Assembly: GCA_002170735.1 (NCBI GenBank) | Contig: NHIV01000012.1 | Location: forward strand, 1 to 8,932 | DNA from: a bacterium TMED198 | GTDB lineage: Bacteria > Fidelibacterota > Marinisomatia > SCGC-AAA003-L08 > D37C17 | Direction: 5' to 3' | Length of the DNA: 8,932 bases | Shown here: positions 1-6,630 of the stretch, piece after piece | Numbering within the stretch: the first letter of the stretch is position 1 | Layout of the letters: each line of letters begins with the position of its first letter | The notes under the pieces: model-generated | What the model saw: the letters and a program-made list of their open reading frames with translations, nothing else | What the model was told of the DNA's origin: nothing | Database searches by the model: none | Made by a program: the position numbers and the translations under genes

Positions 1-1027
1 TATCATTATAGATTGTTATGCCTTGAGTTAGGATAGAAGAGTTCTGACCCTCATCCCCGCACTCTCCAAGGTTACAGTTAAAGCCTACCACCGGTGGAGT
101 GTTTGGCTCATTGACAGTTATAAGTAAATTATCTGATGATACAGCCCCCTCAACATTAATTGTAAGGGTTATATCGTACTCCCCAACTTCCAAATCTATA
201 GAAGGGCTTATTCCTGTAGCAATAACTTCATCCGGATTGTTAGTTATTGACCATAAATAGTTGTCATCAGGCAAATTGTTTGGAATGCTGCTACTTCCAT
301 CTAATGCAATAGATCCACCATTTATCCCATCATGCTCAAAGTTGTAAACCTGATCTTCACCTACATTGGCAATTAGAGAAAAGAGAATATTGTCTATCCA
401 TACAGCATCAGAATACACCTCCCCACAATCACCTCCATCATTATTATAGCAAGATAAGTCACATCCATATGCCTGACCTAAACAATCTTCATAACTATCA
501 CCTACCCAAGATTCTGAACAACATAATTTGTAAGCTCCCCCTCCCTCCACTCCATCACTAGCGCAATTAGGAACCTCACCAGAAGCACACTCCTCAACAT
601 TTCCAGTTTTAGAATAAACCCATTTAAAAGTATGATTACCCTGCAAAACCGGGAAAGCCTCTCTTGACCAGTCATTCTCGCCATTCCATGATGATTGAAG
701 TGCTCCATCAATAAAAAATTCTAAACTACTATAGTTTGTTTCATTGGATGTTTTTTTATAAAAGACAATATCTCCATCAGATGGTATGTCGATGTTTATC
801 GATAACGTTGACGATTGGCCATTACTTAGGCTCGTAGCAGACTTTGCACTATAGCTTCCTGAAAAAGATTCACTGCTTTGAACCCAATCATGGTCAACCC
901 CAAGAGTCCATGGAAGGGATTCAAACCCTGATTCAAAACTTTCAGATTGAGAAAAAATTGAAGAGGAAACTAGAAACAAAAAAATTGCCATACGTAACAA
1001 GGATCTTATATGTCTAATTCTACCCAT
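1..1027 (-). CDS. Secreted modular protein, N-terminal part (signal peptide, lectin-like domain, cysteine-rich insert, PKD-like domain)
   Basis: The frame is open from an ATG at 1025-1027 to the left edge, giving 342 residues with the C-terminus missing. Residues 1-27 form a signal peptide: a basic n-region (RIRHIRSLLR), a hydrophobic core (MAIFLFLVSSSIF) and probable cleavage near FSQ. Residues about 30-140 and 207-218 look like a beta-jelly-roll, MAM/lectin-like domain (FESGFES, FYKKTSNE, FFIDG, HTFKWVYSK, DAVWIDNILF). A cysteine-rich insert with eight Cys lies at about 147-201. Residues about 220-306 resemble a PKD/Ig-like domain (GSIALDGSSS, NYLWSI, LEVGEYDITLTI). After a PP linker a new module begins with Cys318 and Cys323. 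The protein is therefore exported, probably to the surface. A sorting domain like that of the gene at the other end of the window would be expected beyond the edge, but this cannot be seen. Its binding target or enzymatic role is unknown. Confidence 0.85.
   Translation of the reverse strand, partial: MGRIRHIRSLLRMAIFLFLVSSSIFSQSESFESGFESLPWTLGVDHDWVQSSESFSGSYSAKSATSLSNGQSSTLSINIDIPSDGDIVFYKKTSNETNYSSLEFFIDGALQSSWNGENDWSREAFPVLQGNHTFKWVYSKTGNVEECASGEVPNCASDGVEGGGAYKLCCSESWVGDSYEDCLGQAYGCDLSCYNNDGGDCGEVYSDAVWIDNILFSLIANVGEDQVYNFEHDGINGGSIALDGSSSIPNNLPDDNYLWSITNNPDEVIATGISPSIDLEVGEYDITLTINVEGAVSSDNLLITVNEPNTPPVVGFNCNLGECGDEGQNSSILTQGITIYND
425..589 (-). other. Cysteine-rich module with Lin12/Notch-repeat-like ending
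   Basis: Residues 147-201 of the secreted protein contain eight cysteines (147, 155, 169, 170, 182, 189, 193, 201). The second half reads CSESWVGDSYEDC, then YGCDLSCYNNDGGDC. The W-[IV]-GD...C...C...C-x(3)-DGGDC pattern resembles Lin12/Notch repeats, small calcium-binding disulfide modules. The module sits just before the last predicted strand (DAVWIDNILF) of the surrounding jelly-roll, so it looks like a loop insertion. The motif is read directly; the calcium and disulfide roles are inferred from the family. Confidence 0.55.
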
Positions 1028-1041
1028 CAATGTTATACCTT

Positions 1042-1069
1042 AATTTAACAAAAACTCTTTAATAGTCAA
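1042..1069 (-). promoter_or_regulatory. Possible promoter of the secreted-protein gene
   Basis: On the minus strand TTGACT (1064-1069) is followed after 16 bp by TAAATT (1042-1047), a fair sigma-70-type pair. The start codon would lie only about 8 nt after the predicted transcription start, so the leader would be extremely short and the weak AAGG (1038-1041) would not be a usable ribosome binding site. The AT-rich background makes chance matches likely. Confidence 0.25.
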
Positions 1070-1165
1070 TTTAGTTTAACATCTGTAAGTAAGCAATTTA
1101 TCGACTCAAATAAAAGTAATTATATGTAACTACAATTATTATGTGCCCAAGATCACAACCTATAC

Positions 1166-1205
1166 AAAAAAAGCCCCTATACAAAGAACATAGAGGCATT
1201 TTTTT
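1166..1205 (-). terminator. Rho-independent terminator downstream of the small unknown gene
   Basis: An 8-bp stem with one mismatch is formed by 1173-1180 (GCCCCTAT) and 1190-1197 (ATAGAGGC), with a 9-nt loop. It is flanked by seven A on the left (1166-1172) and seven T on the right (1199-1205). Read on the minus strand the hairpin is followed by T7, 29 bp or so past the stop of the 1226-1660 gene, as expected for its terminator. The symmetric A and T tracts would let it act on both strands, though no plus-strand gene leads into it. Confidence 0.8.
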
Positions 1206-1225
1206 ACTGTTAATTCAAATATCGC

Positions 1226-1660
1226 TTACTGCCTCAACCTTGCTGTCATACCCTGAATGGCAAACTCAAATTTATTAATCTCTGACTTTATAGTAAAAAG
1301 ATCTCCAATATTGTGAAATACATCAATTGGATACTCTATCTCATCAAAATCCATCATAAAGTTTGACTCAAGCTTTAGCTGATAATCTCTAATAATTTCT
1401 CTTCTATCTATCTTGGATCTTAAAAAATTAATCTGAAACTTAATCTGACCACTAGTGGTAAGATGAAAAAGAGGTAAAACCCCAAAATCTGAAGTTTTAC
1501 ACTTAAAAGTCATTGTTCCATAACCTTCACCTCTTCCCCATGAAATAAGATCAGCTTCAGTTTCTGAAAACTTAACGATATCATCAATTATGGTTTGAAC
1601 TCTTGGATCGCACTCATTCTTAATTTTTTTAAGGAATAAACCCTTATCCCATTTTGTCAT
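1226..1660 (-). CDS. Small soluble protein of unknown function (144 aa)
   Basis: I cannot assign a function. The 144 residues have no signal peptide or membrane segment. The N-terminus (about 8-37) is probably helical (LKKIKNECDPRVQTIIDDIV), the middle (38-82) looks like a beta-sheet core (ISWGRGEGYGTMTFK, LFHLTTSGQIKFQINFL), and the C-terminus (about 118-140) is helical. The order, with a W-G-x-G turn, a strand ending in a G-x-I/V-x-x-Q/F segment and a closing helix, recalls small uncharacterised domains found alone or attached to restriction- or nuclease-related proteins, but this is only a resemblance. The ATG at 1658-1660 has a strong purine-rich ribosome binding site (GGGGGAG, ending 3 nt before the ATG), supporting both the start and that it is a real gene. 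It lies 74 bp downstream of the transketolase gene on the same strand with no terminator visible between, and a good terminator follows it. Confidence 0.75.
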   Translation of the reverse strand: MTKWDKGLFLKKIKNECDPRVQTIIDDIVKFSETEADLISWGRGEGYGTMTFKCKTSDFGVLPLFHLTTSGQIKFQINFLRSKIDRREIIRDYQLKLESNFMMDFDEIEYPIDVFHNIGDLFTIKSEINKFEFAIQGMTARLRQ

Positions 1661-1734
1661 AATCTCCCCCTAACATTACAACACTAAGAGGTAAATTTAC
1701 GAAATATATCGACAATTATTAAGAACTAAGTTGA

Positions 1735-3717
1735 TCAAATTAACTTTTCTAGAATTTTCTCTATGACACTCTCACAGTTTAAGCCGAAATGATTTGCAAC
1801 ATCTTTACCTGGAGCTGACTCTCCAAACGAATTAATTCCAATATTTAAACCTTCAAGACCTGTAAATCGCTCCCAGCCCATTGTAATACCTGCTTCAATG
1901 GATACACGTAGACCTTTAAAATCTGGTTCGAAAATTGTATTTTTATATTCAGTGTTCTGTTCATCAAAAAGCTCCCAACTAAACATATTGACAACTCTTA
2001 CCTTGAATTTATCAAGTGCTTTCTTCACATCAAGAGCTAGGTGTATCTCAGATCCGCTACTATATATAATTATATCAGGACAATCAACATCACTAATTAT
2101 ATATCCCCCCTTTTCAACTTGAGAGGATGATGTATATTCTTTTCTATCAAGAACTGGAAGGCCTTGTCGTGACAAGAGTACAATAGATGGCCTTCTCAAG
2201 GAAAAAGACATCTTAATTGCGTGAGAAGCCTCATTTGCATCTGCAGGCCTTAGAACGAGCAAATTTGGTATAGAGCGGCAAGCCATTAGATGTTCAACAG
2301 GCTGATGAGTAGGCCCATCTTCACCCACATAAATAGAATCATGTGTATACTCAGAAACTGCATCTAAATTCTGAAGCGCTCTCAATCTTAATGCTGGTCT
2401 TTCATAATCAGAAAAAACAAAGAATGTAGCACCAAATACTTTCATTCCTCCATGCTGCGCTATACCATTGTTGATTGCGCCCATTGGGAATTCCCTAACT
2501 CCATAAGCAAAGTTTCTTCCGCTCCTCATATTAGGTCCAAAATCTTTCACCATTTCTGCAAACCCTGAAGTTACATTTGAAGGCTCTAAGTCAGCCGACC
2601 CTCCAACAAGAGTTGGCATACAAGGTGCCATTGCCTCAATCACTGCACCCCACACTTTTCTAGTTGCAATAGTTTCACCACTCTCATAAGCAGGAAATTC
2701 AACACTACTAGGAATATCTCCACTCATAGCCAGATCCCACTTTTCTTTAAATGTTTCATCTTGAAATCTGATTAAAAGACTGTTATTCCAAGCTTGCACT
2801 TCACTCCTTGCAAAATCATAAGATGATTGAAATTCATCAATAATTTCATCTGGAAGATTAAAAAAACTATTAGGATCAAGCCCTAGCTTCTTCTTTGTAT
2901 TGGCTATTTCATCAGGTGGAAGAGGAGCTCCATGGGTATTATGATCACCTTCCATCGTTGCACAACCATTAGCCATCTTAGTGTGCCCAATTATTACTGT
3001 TGGTTTTTCAATTTCCATTTGTGCTTTTCTAATGGCTGAACGTATTTCATCTTTATTGTGCCCATCTACTTCGATTACACTCCAACCATGAGATTTATAC
3101 ATTAAAGCATAATCTGTTGAATCAGACCTTGAAACTTTTCCTGAAATTTGCGCATCATTTGAATCATAGTAAGCTATTAGTTTATGAAGCTTCCAGTGAC
3201 CAGCCAGTGCAATAGCCCCCTGAGCAACAGGTTCCTGAATGTCTCCATCGCCATGCAGAACATAAGTATAATGATTAACAATATCATTCCCGAAAAGTTT
3301 ATTTAGAATTGATTCTGAGGCGGCCATACCTACTGCATTTCCAACCCCTTGACCAAGAGGTCCTGTTGTGGCCTCCACTCCTGGAGTTAGACCTCTTTCT
3401 GGATGACCTGGAGTCAAAGAACCTAATCGTCTAAATTTCTTTAAATCATCTACATCTAACCACCCTACAAGAGTAAGCATTGAATAAAGAAGCGCAGATT
3501 CATGGCCAATTGACATCACAAATCTATCTCTGTTGAACCAATTTGGGTCATCTGGATCGAAAGACAGAAAATCTTTAAACAAAACATAGGTAAAATCAAG
3601 CGAAGATAGAGGGCCTCCTGTATGGCCTGAGTTTGCGCTTCTTACTGTATCCATTATGATAGCCTTAAGAATATCAATAGTTTTCTGATCAGTATCAGCT
3701 ATTGCAGATGTAGACAT
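1735..3717 (-). CDS. tkt: Transketolase
   Basis: This is a complete 660-residue transketolase, close to the 663 of E. coli TktA. It moves two-carbon ketol units between sugar phosphates in the cytosolic pentose phosphate pathway, with thiamine diphosphate and a divalent metal. The N-terminal cofactor domain has SGHTGGPLSSLD (His32), IGHESALLYSM (His72), TTGPLGQGVGNAVG (116-130) and the metal/diphosphate motif GDGDIQE (156-162) followed by N187. H262 lies in the substrate loop THGAPL. The pyrimidine domain has R353, GGSADLEPS (372-380), the catalytic glutamate E409 in GVREFPMG, and THDSIYVGEDGPTHQPVE (458-475; H459, D467, H471), then LSRQG (R517). The C-terminal domain ends with FGESAPGKDV. 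All expected active-site residues are present. The start at 3715-3717 is preceded by AGAGG at a 6-nt spacing. It diverges from cstA across 129 bp. Confidence 0.97.
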   Translation of the reverse strand: MSTSAIADTDQKTIDILKAIIMDTVRSANSGHTGGPLSSLDFTYVLFKDFLSFDPDDPNWFNRDRFVMSIGHESALLYSMLTLVGWLDVDDLKKFRRLGSLTPGHPERGLTPGVEATTGPLGQGVGNAVGMAASESILNKLFGNDIVNHYTYVLHGDGDIQEPVAQGAIALAGHWKLHKLIAYYDSNDAQISGKVSRSDSTDYALMYKSHGWSVIEVDGHNKDEIRSAIRKAQMEIEKPTVIIGHTKMANGCATMEGDHNTHGAPLPPDEIANTKKKLGLDPNSFFNLPDEIIDEFQSSYDFARSEVQAWNNSLLIRFQDETFKEKWDLAMSGDIPSSVEFPAYESGETIATRKVWGAVIEAMAPCMPTLVGGSADLEPSNVTSGFAEMVKDFGPNMRSGRNFAYGVREFPMGAINNGIAQHGGMKVFGATFFVFSDYERPALRLRALQNLDAVSEYTHDSIYVGEDGPTHQPVEHLMACRSIPNLLVLRPADANEASHAIKMSFSLRRPSIVLLSRQGLPVLDRKEYTSSSQVEKGGYIISDVDCPDIIIYSSGSEIHLALDVKKALDKFKVRVVNMFSWELFDEQNTEYKNTIFEPDFKGLRVSIEAGITMGWERFTGLEGLNIGINSFGESAPGKDVANHFGLNCESVIEKILEKLI

Positions 3718-3752
3718 ATAATACCTCTTTTTTTATAGGGATTGAACAATAT

Positions 3753-3781
3753 AATATATTTAATATCACTTTATTTTACAA
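3753..3781 (-). promoter_or_regulatory. Probable promoter of tkt
   Basis: On the minus strand TTGTAA (3776-3781) and TATATT (3753-3758) are separated by exactly 17 bp. This predicts a transcription start near 3746 and a leader of about 29 nt containing the AGAGG ribosome binding site. Position and spacing are good, but the region is very AT-rich. Confidence 0.45.
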
Positions 3782-3803
3782 TAGAGATGCAATTAAATAG
3801 ATT
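3775..3803 (+). promoter_or_regulatory. Possible promoter of cstA-hemW
   Basis: On the plus strand TTTACA (3775-3780) and TAGATT (3798-3803) are separated by 17 bp, predicting a start near 3810 and a leader of about 37 nt. The -35 box overlaps the -35 box proposed for tkt on the other strand. No ribosome binding site is visible before the cstA ATG. Confidence 0.35.
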
Positions 3804-3846
3804 AAAACCTTTCAATTAAATACAATGAAACCAATATATTATTAAT

Positions 3847-5493
3847 ATGAAATCATCTCTATTGGCATCAATTGGTCTGATCAGCTTTTATCTAGGTTAC
3901 TTATTCTACAGCAAATATATTTCAAAAACAATCTTCAGAGAAAAAACGGATGAAAAGACCCCTGCACATTCATACAATGATGGAGTTGATTTTGTGCCAA
4001 CCAATAAAAATATTCTTCTAGGGCATCATTTTACTTCCATTGCAGGTGCAGCTCCAATAATTGGCCCATGTATAGCTCTATACTGGGGATGGCTTCCTGC
4101 TTTTATTTGGATAGTTATAGGGATAATTTTCATGGGAGCTGTTCATGACTACGGCGCACTTGTTATCAGCGCAAAAGAAAAAGGACAAACGATAGCTAGC
4201 CTTTCATCAAAGGTTCTAAACTCCAGAGTTAGAATTATGTTTTTATTATTTGTTGCATGCTTAACTTGGCTTGTATTGGCGGTTTTTGCAAATGCAATTG
4301 CGGGATTATTTATAAACAACCCATCATCCGTAATTCCTATCAACATTGAAATTCTTATAGCAATTATAATTGGAATAGTTATTTATAAAAAAAATTGGAA
4401 TGCCTTAATCCCTTCAATTCTAGCATTAATTGCACTTTACTTCTTTATATTTGTTGGAACAAAAGTACCGATCTCTTTGTCTGATTTTGGAGTTCAAAAC
4501 GAAAAGCAAGTCTGGATAGTTTTTTTGTTTATTTATTCATCAATAGCTAGCCTTTTGCCAGTTTGGGTTTTGCTCCAACCAAGAGACTACATAAACAGCC
4601 ATCAGCTTTTTGTTGGACTCGGTTTGATTTATTTTTCTATATTTATTATAAACCCTAATATATCTGCCCCAGCAATTAATATACCAGAGCATGGCCCATC
4701 CATCTTTCCTTTTTTATTTATTACTGTTGCATGTGGTGCAATAAGCGGGTTTCATGGTCTAGTATCATCAGGTACAACCTCTAAACAACTGAATAGATTT
4801 AGTGAGGCTAGGCAAATTGGATATGGAAGCATGCTTGGAGAGGGTGCACTTGGTTTGGCATCTTTAATTGCAGCAGCTGCAGGCTTATCGCTTGTAGCGG
4901 GATGTAGCTTTGAAGGTTTCTATGGCACATGGGAAACAGCCTCTTCAAATGGAGCAATACCTTTTATATCAGGAAGCTCAGCTATGCTTGAAAAAATTGG
5001 TTTCTCTAACATAGTAGCCTCTACCTTGATCTCTGTATTGGTTATATCTTTTGCAGCTACAACTCTTGATACAGCTACTAGAATTCAGAGAATGATCATG
5101 GTTGAGCTTGGATCTGTTCTAAGAATAAATTTTCTTAAGAATAAATACTTTGCTACAATCGTTGGTGTTTTACCAGCATATCTACTAGTTAGCAATGGAA
5201 TGGGAGGAAAGCTCTGGCCTATTTTTGGCACAAGCAACCAAATGTTAGCTGCTCTAACTCTAATGATTATATCAATTTACTATTGGAAAAAAAGCAGAAA
5301 TGTCATACCACTAGTAGTCCCCATGATATTCCTAATATTTGTTACACTAACAGCTTTAATAAGTAAGACGCATATGTTTTTTCAAAACAATGACTATCTT
5401 CTTCTTTCACTTAATACAATATTAATTGGTCTAATTTTCTGGATGGTTGCTGAAGGATTTATACTTGTTCGATCTAAATCTAATGATAAATAA
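3847..5493 (+). CDS. cstA: CstA-family transporter (pyruvate or peptide uptake), short form
   Basis: This 548-residue, very hydrophobic protein has about 14-16 likely membrane segments. It belongs to the carbon starvation CstA/BtsT family, inner-membrane transporters shown in E. coli to import pyruvate and linked there and in Campylobacter to peptide use. Family motifs are in order: AHSYNDGVDFVPTNK (40-54), GHHFTSIAGAAPIIGP (59-74), GAVHDYGALVIS (97-108), LLQPRDYIN (242-250), GAISGFHGLVSSGTTSKQL (297-315), GYGSMLGEGALG (325-336), LDTATRIQR (407-415) and LWPIFGTSNQMLAALTL (456-472). It is about 150 residues shorter than E. coli CstA (701), but no core motif is missing, so it is a natural short form rather than a fragment. 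An in-frame TGA upstream fixes the ATG at 3847, although no clear ribosome binding site precedes it. Its last 11 bp overlap hemW. Whether the substrate is pyruvate or peptide cannot be decided from sequence. Confidence 0.93.
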   Translation: MKSSLLASIGLISFYLGYLFYSKYISKTIFREKTDEKTPAHSYNDGVDFVPTNKNILLGHHFTSIAGAAPIIGPCIALYWGWLPAFIWIVIGIIFMGAVHDYGALVISAKEKGQTIASLSSKVLNSRVRIMFLLFVACLTWLVLAVFANAIAGLFINNPSSVIPINIEILIAIIIGIVIYKKNWNALIPSILALIALYFFIFVGTKVPISLSDFGVQNEKQVWIVFLFIYSSIASLLPVWVLLQPRDYINSHQLFVGLGLIYFSIFIINPNISAPAINIPEHGPSIFPFLFITVACGAISGFHGLVSSGTTSKQLNRFSEARQIGYGSMLGEGALGLASLIAAAAGLSLVAGCSFEGFYGTWETASSNGAIPFISGSSAMLEKIGFSNIVASTLISVLVISFAATTLDTATRIQRMIMVELGSVLRINFLKNKYFATIVGVLPAYLLVSNGMGGKLWPIFGTSNQMLAALTLMIISIYYWKKSRNVIPLVVPMIFLIFVTLTALISKTHMFFQNNDYLLLSLNTILIGLIFWMVAEGFILVRSKSNDK

Positions 5494-6622
5494 AATAAAG
5501 TCTGGAATCTACATCCACTCTCCATTCTGCACAACAAAGTGTCACTACTGCGACTTCTATTCAATAACTGATAGATTAAATGACATGGATAGACTAGTTG
5601 ATTGTATAATAAAAGAAATTAAGAACAGCAAACAATTGATAGATAAAAAATATCAATTTGATACTATATTTTTTGGTGGTGGAACACCATCTCTTATGGA
5701 AGCCTCTCAAATTGAAAGAATCCTTAATACCTTAAACGATAAATATAACCTTGCTGGAAATTTAGAAGTAACGCTTGAATGCAACCCTGACAGCTTAGAA
5801 CTAAATAAACTAATTGATTTTAAATCGATTGGAATAAACCGTATATCAATAGGGTTTCAAAGCCTAGATAATAACATCTTAAAAGTCCTTAGTAGAGATC
5901 ATTCTAGCAAACAATGTATTAGTAGTTATGAAGATGCGAGAAAAGCAAAAATTGAAAATATAAATATTGATCTCATTTATTGTATTCCAGAACAAACGCA
6001 AAAAATATGGTTCAATACACTGTCCAATGTAATTGACCTGGATCCTGAACATATTTCATGTTATTCTCTAACGGTTGAGAAAAATACAAAGCTACATAGC
6101 ATGGTTAGAAATAAAGAAATCTCAATGCCTTCTCAGGATATAGACTATGAAATGTTCAACTTAACCAGAGGCACTTTAACTAACAACAATTTTAATCAAT
6201 ATGAAATTTCCAACTTTTCAAAGACTAAAATGGAATGTTTGCATAACTTGCACTATTGGACGCTTGATCCTTATCTGGCTTTTGGGCCCTCAGCCTATGG
6301 ATTTGATGGGAAAAAAAGATGGAGAAACTCAAGGAGTTTAGATCAATATATGACGATGGTTGAAAATAACATGGAGCCAATCGTTGACATTGAGAACTTA
6401 ACCTCAAACGATTCATTTAACGATCTTTTAATGAATGGACTGAGGCTTAATAAAGGAGTACATCTTAAACAACTAGAAAACTTTTATGAAGGAGACTTTT
6501 CTTTATTCAAGCAAAAAGCTAAGGAAAAGTGGCAGAACCTTGAAATAAAAAATAACAGAATGAAGCTTGACCTCAGAGGCCAACTTATTTGTGATCTTAT
6601 TACAAGTGACTTATTTCAATAA
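5483..6622 (+). CDS. hemW: Heme chaperone HemW (radical SAM, HemN-like)
   Basis: HemW is a cytosolic radical-SAM protein that binds heme and delivers it to respiratory hemoproteins; it is often misannotated as oxygen-independent coproporphyrinogen oxidase. Here YIHSPFC precedes the iron-sulfur motif CTTKCHYCDF (Cys16, 20, 23), with Phe25 where HemN has a fourth cysteine. FFGGGTPS (63-70) is the SAM-binding glycine motif, followed by LECNPDS (98-104) and ISIGFQS (121-127). HNLHYW (254-259) matches the HNxxYW signature of HemW rather than HemN, and AFGPSAYGF (266-274) follows. I chose the ATG at 5483, giving 379 residues against 378 in E. coli HemW. A TTG at 5447 would add 12 residues with no family counterpart. 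The start overlaps the cstA stop by 11 bp (ATGATAAATAA) without a clear ribosome binding site, suggesting translational coupling to cstA. Confidence 0.94.
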   Translation: MINKIKSGIYIHSPFCTTKCHYCDFYSITDRLNDMDRLVDCIIKEIKNSKQLIDKKYQFDTIFFGGGTPSLMEASQIERILNTLNDKYNLAGNLEVTLECNPDSLELNKLIDFKSIGINRISIGFQSLDNNILKVLSRDHSSKQCISSYEDARKAKIENINIDLIYCIPEQTQKIWFNTLSNVIDLDPEHISCYSLTVEKNTKLHSMVRNKEISMPSQDIDYEMFNLTRGTLTNNNFNQYEISNFSKTKMECLHNLHYWTLDPYLAFGPSAYGFDGKKRWRNSRSLDQYMTMVENNMEPIVDIENLTSNDSFNDLLMNGLRLNKGVHLKQLENFYEGDFSLFKQKAKEKWQNLEIKNNRMKLDLRGQLICDLITSDLFQ

Positions 6623-6630
6623 ATCTCTAT

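Noticed and set aside
502..711. 69-residue open frame on the minus strand
   Set aside because: It lies in another frame inside the secreted-protein gene (1-1027), whose own frame has a signal peptide and recognisable domains.
1661..1734. Terminator or separate promoter between tkt and the small gene
   Set aside because: I found only a 3-bp stem (CGA/TCG) and no T tract, and no -35/-10 pair with acceptable spacing.
1898..2122. 74-residue open frame on the plus strand
   Set aside because: It is antisense to the transketolase C-terminal domain, which is fully conserved; no ribosome binding site or protein-like composition supports it.
4149..4346. 65-residue open frame on the minus strand
   Set aside because: It is the antisense shadow of cstA membrane segments.
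5447..5482. TTG start that would lengthen HemW by 12 residues
   Set aside because: The added sequence has no counterpart before YIHSPFC in the family, and the ATG at 5483 gives the usual family length.
6225..6416. 63-residue open frame on the minus strand
   Set aside because: It is antisense to the HNLHYW region of hemW, a conserved coding segment.
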